From Cercis canadensis (lineage: Eukaryota > Streptophyta > Magnoliopsida > Fabales > Fabaceae), in contig QAOA01005271.1 of NCBI GenBank assembly GCA_003255065.1, positions 186,001-250,000 on the forward strand: DNA of 64,000 bases, read 5' to 3'. The notes below the pieces were generated by a model that saw only the letters and a program-made list of their open reading frames with translations, searched no databases and had not been told where the DNA came from. Position 1 is the stretch's first letter. Each line of letters starts with the position of its first letter. The position numbers and the translations under genes were made by a program. Of the stretch, positions 11,801-26,800 are shown one piece after another.

Positions 11801-14800
11801 TCAGATTATGTAATTTATCAACATATGCATATTTGCTTTGTTAGACCTAACTTTTGTTTTAAGTTCGTAGCAGATTTTGGCAGACTCAGGACCATAATGA
11901 TTTAGCAAATCACAGAAAATAGCTAGCAGATACAACAATGCTACCATAAAAGCAAAATTTTGATCATTGCAATGTAAAACAAATGGAAAAGAAAATGAAA
12001 ATAACAAACACCTGAAGATTTGCACCATCGATAACAGGCTCAAGTGAACCTAGGTCTAGCAGCCAGTTAACAAACAATCTGAAAAACGGCCTTGGATTAA
12101 AGGATGCTTTCTTCTCCTCTGCATCTTTCTGGATGAATCTAACAGTCACTGCAAGAATCTGCCACGGACCATGTCAAATCATTAAACCTCCATTTTAGAA
12201 AAAATACAACATGGGGAAGAGAGAATAGATTGAAGTTGTAGCATGTCACACACCTTGGAAAGAAGAAACAGCTTGCTTGATCCCTGTTCCAGGGTTTCAG
12301 TCAAATTACTATAAAATTAGAAGAGACAAAAAAAAAAGACAAAACAAAACAAAAAAAACAGAGAAGGGTTTTAGTTGAAGGCATGACTACCAACCTTTAG
12401 AATCGAAAAGACAAGTTTGGCATAAATATCAATTGCAAGAAATGACATTTGTTGGGAAGATTGCAGCGCCCCTGAATTAATCACCTCCGAGGATAGGCAA
12501 TGGTTCACAGCTAGGTCCTGAAAAGAAAATAAGAGGTTAAGTTTATAGCCCTAACCATCACTAGGAATGTGCAGCCCACATGAAGAAAAAGAATCCACCA
12601 TCAAGAGCCGGAAAAAGCGATCTGTTATATCATCTCCCTTAAGCAAACCATTCTGATGTAATTGTAAGATGAAATGGGCACAAGTAGCATCATTGGCACC
12701 GGGGAGTTCACATATTTTGTACCATTCGGTGAAGAACATGGAAACCTACAACACATTTTCATAGTAGTTAAGCATTTGGAAAAGTGTTAATCATCTAATA
12801 CTAATCTAGATTTCCAGTTTGATCTGTGGTCCCACCCAAACACAATTTGAAGCAGGACTTACTCTAAATTATACCATATAATGGTAGCTAGTTGCACTCA
12901 TACAACACTTAACTATCTTATAATCAGCAACTTCATGACTCCCTGAGTCTGCATATTTAAATATGCAGAAGCCTCTATGAAGCTGCAGACAAAAGAAGTA
13001 GGAAGACCACAAAGCTGAGTCTGTCTTTTGGTGGAAAAAAATTAGAAATCTAAAATCTATGTAGGTCATTCTTGGTAAATTAAAACTATTATATTACTGC
13101 ACTACTCTCCAATCATACTCCATTCATGTTTCCAAACCACATCAGCCTAACGGTCACCGCCTGGCCTCTCTTGCTACCACGGTAGCACCTAGTGTGGTCA
13201 GTGAGAAGTTTCTGAGCAGTATAATCCTTATATTATTTTCTCTTCAGGGCCATAGCTTTTCTCAACCAATAGGTAGTAGATAGAGCTAGATTTCTAGCTA
13301 GGGGAATGGGGATTCAAACCTGGGACATAAACCTTTTTGGGAGATCCATGGACCAATTATGTTGTGTGTGCTTGTGTGCCATAGCTTGCAAAATAATTTT
13401 TCACCGATGTCAAATGAGTCTGTATTAGATGCAAGGGATTTTGTACAAGGTTCTTTTATTGGCCAACAATTAAAAATATTCAGATTCTAAATAGCATTCC
13501 TATGCCTACTTGGCTGCATACACAGACTCTGTTACAGCCCTATTTCACAGAATTAGATCATTCTATGAATCATTTGACTTGAATTATTCCCAAAGGCTAA
13601 AGTGTTCTACAAAAATCTTTAACACTACAACCATCTTTTAATGACATTGACAATACAACTTAATTTTACTTTTCAGAATGATTGTAAAGGTGCAACCTGT
13701 TCAACCTCTAGCATATACATGAACAGTTCTACTTGGTTAAACATAATATATTGCTGGAGAGTGGAGACAAACAAACCTGGGGCTAAAATAAGGACATTAT
13801 GCACAAAAATAGCACCAGGCATACAAAATATCGACTTTTTCATTTCAATCAAATAAAATGAAATTATGGTTGGTACCATACACCTGATCTGAGCTAAATG
13901 ATGTAGCAACAGAATACAAAATCATCAGGCAATTTCGAAGTCAAGATACCTGCTCTCGGAATCCAGTAGGATCTGGTTCAACAGACTCCACACTGCTAAA
14001 CTCCTCCCTATTTGCAGTGACCAGACTAGAACCCTGTTTTTGACAAGAAGAAAACATAAACCCACATTGAGGAGGATAAAAAAATAAAAATATGAATGAA
14101 ATAACAACTGCTGAATTACAGGTCTCCTATGACCTTTTTGTCTCTTGGTTGCCTGGTTTTATCCTCCTTTGCAGCACTAGTGACAGACAGAGCAGCATTA
14201 GCAGTAGGATTCTTGACTATCTCAACCAGCTGTTGTAATGATTCAGGGGATCCAGGCTTTGTAGCAAGCTGTAAATTACAACATGGTAAAGAACTAGGGC
14301 AGCAATGCAGTGACTCTTATGAAATAAAGTAATAAACAAATACAAACCTTTGCCAAAGCATCAACAAGATTGTGAAGTTCTGAGATAAGTTTAGGTTCCT
14401 CAATAACCAAGGTTTGAAGAAGAGAAATAGAAAACTCCGTAGCAGCCTCTGCATATTCATCCAATGAATCAGCTGCATGAATAAAATACCATAAAAAGGG
14501 TGAAAGGTAAATTCTATTGACATACTGTTTCTTCCCCCATCAATAAGTTTTGCCATATGAACATTGTATTCAGCAAGATTAAGCAATTCACTGCGAATAA
14601 GACCAACAGTAATATCTTTGTTAAACTTCCTTTCTTCTTCTGAGTAAATTACCTGTAAAATATAAAACAACGGAATGTTAATACTTAAAAAATAAAGTAA
14701 TAATAAACTAAACGACATAGATTTCAATATCACCATCCTCAAAACTAAAACCAGTCAGAAATATCCTTTCTAACTACCTTTATTATTTAGTGATATTTGT

Positions 14801-17800
14801 AAACAGCAGTATATAGCTAAACCATCATAACTACTAAAGGAAACCCAGTGATATTTGTCAGATACGCAATTCTAATCACCAAAAAGAAAAAACAAAAACA
14901 AAACAAAACTACTACATAGGGAATAGTGTCAGAAATTTATTTCCAAGAATGAATAGAATCCTTTGTGTAAAGTTATCATTACTCAAACAGGCGATAAGTG
15001 CAAAAACCATGCCTCACTGAAGCCTGGAGGAGACAACATTCTATCAAAATCAGTTATACTGTATGAAAAGCCAAATAAATCATACCCAACTAGTGAGCTC
15101 CTTCACTGCAAGCTTGCAAACATCACGAATAGCAGTCAAGATTGCAAGATGAGCACCCACATGAATGTTGTTTGAAGCATTATCATATAAACCTTTGAAA
15201 ACCTGTTTTAGAGAGATTAAAACAAGTTAACTTCAAAAGTACGGAAAATATTTAGGCAACCATATGCAGTCCCTCAACTGAAAGTAGATTATCAGACATC
15301 ATGTAGGCAATGGAACAATGAAAACAATCAATTATAGCATTTACATTTGGCACAAAACATTCAGTTAAATCTATAAACCATAAACTCCTTGTCATATGCA
15401 GCGCACCTTTTGAGCCACTGCTAGGGCTGCCTCATCTCGACTAACACATCTGAGTATGATTTCAGGAACCTCAGAAATCACTCCCTATGGAAAAGCAAAG
15501 TGAAAACCCAACTAAGTTATTGGAACATGGCAGAGAAAAAAAAACTTACAAACAACACTTTTACTAAGGTAGGAAAAAGGAAAGGCATGTAGTGATATCA
15601 AGTATCAACTCAAATTTAGCATGACAGCTAAGGCTGTACTAGTTACGTAAATCAAGTGAACCAGAAGCACATACCTGAATTTCTGCTTCCCTAGCCTCAG
15701 TGTTCACCAAAGCTTCCAACTGAAACCAATTACATATGGGGTTATCAAAAGTAAAATGAAAATCTAAAACAAACTTTAAATAGCAAAATTATTACAGAAA
15801 AGAAATTAGGAGACAACACACAGCACAACTGCCAGGTAGTGATCACAATCTTCATTACACTTCCACATAAAAAAATGCAAGTTCGTATCTGAAGATCCCA
15901 TAGGATATGTCAGCTCTACAAGAGCTTAATTAATAAATACTCTTTGCAGAGTCCCCATAAATACATAACATATCTCCCTTATTCACCTAATTCAAGATGA
16001 ATGAAAAGAAAAATGTTGAAATTAAAACGTATTCCCCCAATTTGACTCAGACACAGTTATATTTAAAGGTTTCATCCTTCATATAGCAAATTCCTTCTCA
16101 AGCCTAAGCAATATTCTAACCAGGTATTTGTTGATTTACCAATTATCCTTATGGCTTAAGGTAACATCAACAACCCTAAGTGCCTAAATCAAGCTTTTGC
16201 ACTCTTGAAGCTTCACCTCAATAGCACTTGCATTTGCATTATAAAACTGAACGAAACAAAGAAATCACAACAGAGACATCGCTGGAATTACTGAAAATGG
16301 GTTATAGATACTTGGGCAGGTGAACTGATTACCATGTTAGTACTATGTTACATGATCAATTATCTCAAAATTTTAAGCTAACAGGGTCAACTATGAAAAT
16401 CAAGGCAAGCACAAACAACATGTTGTGAAGCATATTATACATGAAAGAAGGATCCCCTGCAATGAAGTGAAGAAATTTTTTTCGTACATTATTTTTATGC
16501 ATATCAAAGTAAATAAATGGTTATATAAACTTCTCTAGATGAGATATGAAAATACAAAAATATAACAAAAAGAATAGCAACCTTTTGTGCAACAATTTGG
16601 TATTTATCCAGTGCATCCCTTGTAGTAAGAGACGGCTCTGAGATGCTGCTTCCAATGCCGGCAACTGGTGAAGCTAGTGGCTGTGAAGAAGCTCCAGATT
16701 CCTTGCAAAAGATCCCAAAAACATTTAGATAACAAATTATGACCTCATCAGAAACATATATAAATAAGATACTACATTAAATTTCTCACTTTAACAGGAT
16801 CAGAAGGATCTACTGGATGTAACTCAGGGGTGGAAGCAGCTGAAGGAAATGAGGCAGCAATAGAATCATTCTCCAAACTATGCTGGGAAAGATTGTCAGA
16901 CGCTCTAAGGTGAATTGCAGAACCACTGAAATATGCAATACATAATTGTAAACACAAATAGCAGTTTCAAATTCGGGATGTCAAAGACAATGACAAAATA
17001 ATAAATAAAATATGCACCTAAAATGTGGAGCCAAATTAGAGTCCACTGTATCATCAGATGATCGAGAAACTGCTTCATATCCAGTACTTCCAGGGCCAAC
17101 TGAGTAACCCGGATTGATCTGTCCTAATGCAGGACCATAGGTGCCAGTGAGACCAGCATTGCCAGATTGAACAGTGACACCAGCAGGCATAGAATGTGAG
17201 CTCTGGCTAGACTGGTTTTGCCAGGGAAGCCGAACAAAGTCCTAATATAAATAGACAGTAAGACATTGAGAAATATTCTTCACAGTAACTAATCCCAGCA
17301 CATGTCAAAAGCCAGCCAGTTAAATACCTCATAGACGCGCTGTTGCGAGAGAGACAACTGACCAGGTTTTGGGCGAAGGGGCTCCGGCACACCACCCATA
17401 GAACCTTGGGTATACAAGTTTGCATCAAAAAATGTGGGACCCATACCCTCTCGATGCTTCCTTCTCAAAGAAAGCTGTTGACCTATCTCTGTATCAATGG
17501 TGTTTATTGCCTAAAAAATAGCAGACACCACCAAAGCCCATAAACAGGCAAATATCAAGTGGCAATAAATTAAAATGTTAAAAGGGACAATTTTTTTAAC
17601 CAATTTGCATCACCATAAATCAAAAGGTTAAGGGGGATTGATTTCATAGGTATTAACCCAATTAAACTCAAGAACTAGTTAAAAGTTGCATACATCAAAA
17701 ACTAAAAAAACTTCATATAGAATATAGAAAGATTACATATTAGCATTATATTTGGTTAAGTTGCCCAATTTATCATGGTCGCAATAGCATAAGAGCATGT

Positions 17801-20800
17801 TGTTATCTACACAATGCTAAGGGATGTTGCACATCTTATTTATTTTTCACACACTAAAATATACTTTACTTTTGGTTTTTTAATACACTAAAAAACACTT
17901 ACATTCTTCTTTACCTAATAGCCTAAAATATTTGAAAGGACTGAAATTAATCAAGATTTAGATAATACTTCAGTAATTGTCTAATTAAGGGCATGACAAG
18001 AACTGGTGGTTAAGGATTGTCATTACCATATAATTTGCATACTACAACATCCACTGAAACATTGTCTAAACCATGGCATAATTGCCATCATTTCATATAA
18101 TTTAATAATCATATTTTATACTCATAGAGAAGCATTACAAGGACAACAATGATACCACTGTCAACCCCAAAAAAGCCACAACGATTAATTAATAAATACC
18201 TGGATCACTTACTTAGTAGATAAATAGAGCGGCCATAAATAACAATATAACCATGTCATCAACAAACAAAGATTACATTTATCAGAGCTAACCTTATCAG
18301 TAGCAGCCTGTTCAATGACTGCACAACCAAGATCAAGATTATCATTGGTGACAAGTTGTACCGCTTGTTCCAGGATTTCATTTGCAATAGTTAGATTCTG
18401 AAGTGAAGTCCTCAGTTGACTTGATATTGATGCACGCAAAGGTTCCTGGAAGAAACCAAAGTACAAATAAGTAGAAGAAAGCATATGATCCTCAAGAGAT
18501 TGCTTAGGTTCAACATAAACAAACAGAAACAGTAAATGATGATATTTTCAGCAATAGATATACCTTGCATGTAACATGAGCAAGACTTCCCGCCAGACTA
18601 GCAACCATCAAGTGTGCAGCATTTAGTATACGTGTCTCATCTGATTCCATGGCATAATCCTACCAATGTTTTAAATAAATTTGAAAAAGATACATCAAAA
18701 GTCAGCAAAAGGTTTTATTATGAGTTCTAGTTAGAAGGAAGACAACGGCAGCTCTTTATATCTACTAGTCAAGGACACAATTAGAATAAGAAATTTCTTC
18801 ACTTTCTGACAACATATTTACCAGTTTAGGTATGCATAGACACATGCATACATAAACAGGTACATAATTTGTAAATAATTAGCACTCTCAAAATTGGGCA
18901 CAGCCCAATGGGCTAGCCTGTTTAAGAGGTGCAAAAACCCCTATTCAGTGAATTCAGTTTTTTGTAACTATTAAACAAAATTTGTCATTCATCATAAGAA
19001 ATAAAAAAGTGCAAAGATACCAATCAAATCAACTAGTATTAATTAAAGTCAATACTCAACTAAAAGATGCTAGGAGAAAATAAGAATGGGATGAAACAAA
19101 TTGAAGGAGTAAGACATATTATTTCAAAATTGAAATGTGAACCTTTAAAACAAGCTCCTTTGTCGTTTGTGTTGCTATGGAAACACTGCGCTGCACAATA
19201 CCAGACACTATCTCTTTGATAGCTCTATCCATTGCAATAGGGACCACTCTGTAATGATAGATGTGGTCAGATCTTCTCATAGATTCACACTAGAAGCAGA
19301 AGAATATGGTAAGAGTGCCAAACCTCTGAAAATGCATTTGCAACCCATAACCACTGAGCTTTGGATTAATAACAACATGAGTCCCAATATTAGGTATGGC
19401 TGTTGGACCCTATAAAAAAAAAATATTTAAACAAAACAGTTGACTTCTGTGATCAAAAATAGATATCATCAAGTCATACATGGTCCAAGAAAGAGAGCAA
19501 ATGCACCCTTGGTTCCAAACCTGGCTAATAGAATAAGGCACTGACGAAGGAGTTGCTTGCAACAGTCCTTGAGCAGAGGGAAGCTGATCAGACAAGCCTA
19601 AGGCAGCTACCTTCTCCTCTTCCATCAATGCTCCCGTGGAAAGATGAAGAGGAGCAGCATACTAATCCACCCAAAAGAAATTCAGGAAACAATCAATAGA
19701 TTAACAACAAATAAATAAATAAAGAGAATACTCCAACTGCCAAACCCATAAACAATCATAAGAACAAACCTGAGAAAGCAAATGTGTATGACCCCCAGTA
19801 TTTGATGGATTAGTAACTTCAAGTGGCAGTTCGACTTGATTTACTGGAGGCACAAGACCAGATTTAATATCAGCCATCATTTGTGCTTGGGATGCCCCTA
19901 TATCTTTGTTCGAGAAATCAGGATTTCCTTCAATTTCTCTTTTACGATCCTTCAGAAGAGAAGTTGGTGTGACATCCTTCATATCTACACCAAGATTTTT
20001 GAGTAGAACCTAGACACCACAAGGATTTGAATTTATAGGTAAATAGATGGCCAAAATAATGATAACAATGCTTGACTAAGGCAATAAAAGAACAATGAAT
20101 CTACCTCTATGTCAAACTTGAGGTTCATTTTCAAGTTTGGCATTGAATATATCTCAGCAAGCAATCCCAGAATACCCATGGTCCAAGGGTTAGGAGGTTG
20201 ATATGCAAGACTGCTTTGGCATGGTTCCAGGATCTACAACATGAAATTGAAAGCTAATATAGCACAACATGAAATTGAATATAATTATCAGAGAGTTCGG
20301 ATCATCAACAATTATCTTAAAATACCTTTGAAGTAAAAGGAATCACAGCAATCATCAGTCCCTTCTCATATGCCTACAGAAAGGGAAACAAGTTGGAAAA
20401 AAATGACAGTGTTGATCATTTTATCTTTAAATAATATTCAAAGAATTACAAACCAAATGATGAATTCAGACATCATGAGATCACAGAAAATATTTAATCC
20501 AAAAATTACCTCTATAATCAAAGATTTTGGGTCTATTTCACGAGCCCTCAAAACCTGATTCCTGCCAATAGTTAGCTTTCCTAGCCAGCTCCCCAAATTT
20601 TTTAGCAAAGAGCGCTCTTCTGAACTTGACTTTATGAGGTCTGATCCTAGAAGAACCTGAACAGTAATAAATGCCAAGTATTATTTTTAATTTCCATTTT
20701 ACTTTGTTATTTCAATGAAAAAGACACAGCAACAAAGTTTAAACCTTGCAGTTCTCATAAGTTGCTTGGACAATCTCTTTATTCAAAGCCTTTGAATTAA

Positions 20801-23800
20801 CTTTGTCGAGGAACTTCAGGTATAAGTCGTGGAAATTTGGCTCAATGCTTGCTCTGTAAGTGGAACATGGTGTTAGAGAATGTAATTACAAATATACATA
20901 AAATAAGGAAAAAATAGAGGCTATAGGATGAACACACACAGAGGAGCAGAAAAAAATGAATAAATATATAAAGGATACCCTCTCTGTTATGGGGACTGAG
21001 AACATGTGAAATGAAATACAAGTATAAATGCTGAGCTTACAAACACAAAAACTAAGTTAAAACTCCATCTACCTCTTTCATTTCCCCAATCCCTTGTGGG
21101 TTTTAGATTATTTATGCTTCTCTCATTTTTCTTTAGCTCATTCTTATTTGGGTTAGTGCCAACCAAAAGAGAAAGGAAGACAAGTGGGAAAATACAAAAT
21201 ATGAATACTCTCATTTATTTATGCTTCTCTCATTTAGCTCAGTCATTAGATCAATTATTCACTCTTAGTGCAGTTTCTCACGTAGTGCAGGTTGAGGGCA
21301 ACAAGTACTCTAAGAAAAAGTCATAAGTAATTAAATGAGTAAATAAGAAATTAGTTTGCAAGCCTGAATGAAGTGTATTACTCCCTAATTATTCTCTCCA
21401 TAACGGTTAACCCCACTATAGCATAGCTTAAAAATAAACAGAACCAGAATTCAGAGTTTTCAAATCCGTGCAAGAAAGTGGACTTAACCAATACTCAAGC
21501 ACCATTAAACCTATTTTTTACCTGTTAATCCAATAGTCTATTTTAAATTCCCTGGCCACATTTAATCACCATTAAACGAAAGTATATTTCCTCTATCTAA
21601 AGCCTACAACACCCACTTAATAAACATACATACAATATGTTTACACAATTACATGACATGAATTATGAAGTATGCCAACCTTTTCATAACCATGTATTGC
21701 GCAAACCAGGGATAGTATCGCTCTTTCAATATTTCAGTCAATTCTTTCGATTTCGCTTCAACATTAGTAGCAGAAATATTATTAATTATAAATGATATCT
21801 TGTCTTGAACCTCTGATCCTGGAGCCTGTTAACAGCAGAGAGACAGAAGGTCAACAAAGGCAAACAACAAAAAATACCAGAACTCCTTTTATAAAAGAAA
21901 TTAAGAGAAACAAAGGAGGAGGGGAGAAAATATGAAACACACAACATTCTTCATAAGCAGAGAAGGAATGGGAATAATAGAGTATCTTTTTTTTTTTTTT
22001 TTTGGTACAATAGAGTATCTGAATTGCTTAATATATTCTAATCCAAAACTCAAAATAGAGTGCAGCCTATGTAATCAAGTTCATTAAAAGCACAAATGAT
22101 AGGACAAAGCACCTCAATGGGAGTTTCTCTTTTCTCAGCAGCAGCAACTAGAGTCTCAATGTTCAAAGCAGAACCAAACCCTACATCAGATGAACGGATC
22201 AGAGAAGATATAGCATAAATTTAGAAAATTAATACCTAAACCATGCCTAAATATTTATACTGATCAACAGGAATTTATTCACAAGTAATAGAAATATACT
22301 AGCAGAAGGAGTTGTGCGGGTAGGCCGAACAAAACCAGGAGATGAAGACAGCATTGATGGAGCACTAACTGTGTTATGTATCTGCAAATGTAGCAATAAA
22401 ACAAAGTCATCATAACATTAGGAAATACTAATGACAGACACATTCACATCATAAAATTAAAAAAGATACAAAATAATATAAAAGGATGGTACCTTATTAG
22501 TACTAGAAGTATCACCAGGTGTAACTACTGAAGATTGCCCCACAGAAGATAAGAGCGGTTTTACATCAGTAGATGAACCAGCCGAGGCTTTAAGACGATC
22601 ATCCAAGGAAACTTCATGTCTGTGTTGAACTTGCAGTGGAGGAAGTTGCTGTCCAGGATGTATGACACTAGAGCCATTGAACTGCCACAAGGACACAGGA
22701 TGTAGGAATAAGTTACGCCAAACAGCATAAATGCATGACCATAATTTTTCCTTTTTCCCAGACATAACATTATTAACAAGCAATATTAATTAGAGCTTCA
22801 CATGTTTGAAGACCAAGGTGCTTGCAATTCGAAACATCCTCAAACAGCTTTGTTTTTCTTTAACTACTAAAGAATGTTTTCAAGAAGTTTCTAACAAACA
22901 AGCACTAGAACGACCAATACTGGTCAATCAAGGCACTGGAATGTTAGGAGGCAGGCATCCATCACAAAGTCAAGCAAATAATTACAAGGACACATAGAGA
23001 AAACAGCCTAACCATGAACATTACACTATGCAGGAGTCCATTAAACTAAATATTTAATTTTGTAACTGATGCTAAGACTTGCAATATAATAAGAAAACAA
23101 TCTAATCATAACATATAACTCTCAAATTTACCTGACCAGAAAGTTACACTCAAAGCAACCCTTCCCAAATTCTCAAAATTATTAAAGCAAATAATAGTGA
23201 ACAGCTGAATAGTCTGTGGAGGGGACAAAATTAATTCAGAGACACAATGGGCTGAGCAAGATAGCAGGGCATAATCCTGTCCCATAAGAGGTCTAAAGGC
23301 ATCAGAGAATCCACCCAAATTTGGAGCATTCCACTCCAACTAAATACACCAAAGAATCACATATAATTAGCACATCACCATAAAGCCATACCCTCCTTTT
23401 ATTGTATATTGTTATCCATCAAATAATAAAAATAAAATAAAACTGACTATTCCACAAGTGTGTGCACAGATTTTTGCAAAATAAATAACAAGATATCAAA
23501 GATCTAAGCCATAAGCTAGGTAAAGAGTCTGAAGAAGAAAAAATCCGAACTGGAAGAAGGAAAAAAAAAATAGCAAAAAAAAAAATTACTGTTTACCTCC
23601 ACATTCCCTGAGGTAGCCTGAGCAGTATTATGGCTATTGATAGCAGAAGAATAGTTGAACCCGTCTAGGTCTGCATGACCTGATGAAATCCTGGCAAGAG
23701 CCTGTTCAATGAATACAACTATATTTGAATGTGTATTCCGCAAATGAGAGATTTGCAGAATATGATTGCAATACTGAGGCCACTCAATAAGACGATCAAC

Positions 23801-26800
23801 AAACTGCTCCAATGCCAGAGTTCCAAACAAAAACATCTGCATATGAAGACACTGTCAATTCTGACATCAAATGAGAACCAACAAAGACAAGCCACTCCTA
23901 AAACCTATACCTTTGAATCTGCAGGCTTGCGTAGAGCATCAAGAACACAACGAAGAGCAATCCCAAGTGTTAGATGTGTTACAAGCTGATGCTTGATTAC
24001 AGAACCTGATAAATGTTCCAAAACCTTGTCATAAAACTATATAAAACTCGATACAAATAACAAGAATATAGTTCCTAAATGGTGACAAAGAAGTTATATC
24101 TTATGCGAGCTCTACTGTAACAGTTTACATCAGTACGACAAAGAAAAGCTCTTAATAAATAAGCACCAAATCCAAATACAAGCGTCATAATCAAGCTAGA
24201 ATCACAACCCTAAAACACAAATTTGCAGGTTCTGTTCACAGCACCAAAACAGCCTCCAATTTGACCCTTAAACCCATCCCATGGTCTCCAAATTACTCTT
24301 ACACTCACACACTACCAATAACTTTGCAAGCCACTTTTTCACCCTCACACACAAGACCCTGGTCTCAGCCTACTAATTTCAAACCCCTTTGCTGTGCTAT
24401 GCAAAAATTCTAAGACTTACAGGCAGTGTAAATGTCGATTACCAATAACAAAAACCGGTCACACAAGCAAACATCATTGTTTTTCAATATATTTTTCCAC
24501 ACAAATTTATTAACCAGTTTTAAAGTTGTCTAGTAGCATAGTAATTCAAATCCTCGAGATGCGGATGATCATCAAAGAACTATAAAATAGAGTTGAGTTA
24601 ATTTAATCATCTGCAATGTCAAAAGCAAAGCTCACCAAAGAGCACTGCAGCAATTCTGAGTTGCCTGTCAGGGTACTTTGGGAAAAACCTGTACTCCTCA
24701 AACAAATTCGCAATCATGCATTCAAAAATTGATTGCTCCCTGTTAATTCACATAAAAATCTCAAAGATTAGTAGCTAACCACATAATAATTTTACTCTGA
24801 ACCAACATCCCACAGATCAGATAATCATTCTGGAACCCTAGTTCACTTAATCATTTTCACAACATACTTTAATTCTAGAGAAGAAAAAAAAAATCAATTT
24901 TAGTTGCCTTTGAACATAATATCAAAATTAGACAAACATTTAACACACAGACAATCCACTTGATACCAGGCAATTTTTTAATAAAAAGTAAGAGACAATT
25001 TTTCATCAGGATATGTAGATACAACTCACAGGATAAGCATTTCTTGTCAGGATTCAAGTCAAATATTTAGAATATTGATGGAAATCTGTGAACTCCACAA
25101 GGGTCAACATGAATTCCAAACAAGGACCAAGCAACATTTACCCCATCTTGCTGATGAAAATTTATTTAAACTTGCCCAATTGTACACAGTTCAACTTTTA
25201 TGGAGAATACTTGAGACACCATTGACAAAGAAAAAGAAATAGACAAAAGGATAAATTGCGCATATAAAACTTGAAATTCTTTTTCCTTGGTAAAGGTTTA
25301 AGAGGCATTATAGCCAAGATAGAGAGTGATAAAAGAACTTGATATCAAGGTTTCTGCTCATCACCAACCCCAAAGGAGACCTCCATAAAGAGGTGAAAAG
25401 AATTTCTTTTTCCCTCGAACTTTTAGATCAGTTAACAGTTTAAAAATTCACAACAGCACTAGTATATCAGATAAACGAGATGCAAAACCATTAACAGAAG
25501 TCACCTGTTCACAGTAGATTCCTTGAATCGAACTAGCATTTGAACCATTGCATCAACAGCTAACTGACCCGAAAACATTTGATGAAAATGGGAATTTGCT
25601 TCAGCCTCAATGTCATCCGCATATCCATCAGAAGTTGATGAATCAGTGGTCCCACCATTTTGCAACCTTGGATTCGAGTCCATAATGGATATATGCAACC
25701 TTTCCAGCTCCTCAGAAAAATGGTTAGAAGTAACCAAGCCAGCGTGAGTTTTAAGAACCTGCAATTGAGGCAGTTGCATCACATTAAAAAAAAAAAACAA
25801 ACAAACATTAAATAAAGCCACAATAAGCAAAAAAATCCAAATGAATCAAGTAGAACCTTCAAGAAGGTAGCTGTTGTCTCAACATAGAGATTCAAAAGAG
25901 CACCAGATCGATGGAAAGGTTTGCCAGATAGGTTCTGGGATCCACCAAAATGGACATCTTTTAAGAACCTGAGGCACTCCTGTAAAGTGAGTTCAAGTAT
26001 GTCAGCCCCTTTCCATTGTGTTTCTATTAACTTCAGAAAAAATAAGTACGAACTACAATGCACAAGACAAAAAGACACATAAATCTGTGCCAGCAACCTT
26101 TTAAAATGGAAATAGAGGAATGAAGGAGAGCAACATTACCTCAAAGAAGGCATCCTTGTATGTACTTAAATTGCTACTCAACCACTTCTCAAGGTCAAGA
26201 AATTCTTTTCTTGAAGCAAGGGCTGCCAACCTTATACTTGAAAAATAAGGGATCATCTCCAACACTGATAGTAGAATCTGCAAATCAAATGAGAATCAAG
26301 CCAAGAGTTAAAAAACAGAGAAGAACAGATAATCACCAGCAAAGCCAAGACATTGGCATAAAAAAGGATAAGTTTAAAGGCATATTTGCAAAAGAAAACA
26401 ATGAAGCAATTAATTTACAATCTCTTAAACAAAGCAAGGCTTGGCTTCTTTAGGTAAATCATTAAACTAAAAACCAAGAAAAATAACCTTAGATCCACAA
26501 TTCTACCATTCAGGAAAACAATCAAAGTGAAAGATCCACAATTTACATTAGAAATACCTTTAGCTCTTGGCAGATGTCCAAAATCCTTGTAATACTGTCT
26601 AGATCATTGTTTTGAGAATCAATAACCCCCCGCAAAACCAGATTGGGATTAACATGCCATAGATGTACAATCATACCACTGCCTACTGCACTTTTTACTA
26701 TCATGGGAAAAACAATGAGAGATACTTCATGCTGGAGGAGGTTGTAAACAGTCTGCAACAACAAATACAAACTTAACAATAAAGAAGATAAATGTGAAAA

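Larger units (their letters stand above)
5882..15719 (-). other. NOT1: NOT1 exons 33-51: NOT2-NOT3-docking C-terminal domain
   Basis: Exons 15675-15719, 15407-15484, 15086-15202, 14526-14652, 14348-14448 (or to 14472), 14134-14268, 13950-14033, 12599-12745, 12395-12517, 12254-12283, 12012-12158, 10789-10850, 9325-9478, 9037-9228, 8848-8952, 8421-8555, 7444-7680, 6131-6232 and 5882-6031. The 10-codon exon at 12254-12283 ([10 protein letters not shown]) is the shortest. The domain shows the expected landmarks: [75 protein letters not shown] and the terminal [18 protein letters not shown]. Exon 38's donor (AAG|GTCATA) is weak but phase-consistent. Confidence 0.9.

Noticed and set aside
21096-21326. 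Plus-strand frames within NOT1 intron 18 (75-76 codons)
   Set aside because: Both strands are open by chance in T-rich intron sequence; no domain or splice context.
23106-23339. A 77-codon minus-strand frame (EWNAPNLGG...) as a constitutive NOT1 exon
   Set aside because: Inclusion breaks the NOT1 frame at exon 15, while direct joining of exons 14 and 15 keeps it and agrees with known NOT1 structure. Kept only as a possible cassette exon in the findings.
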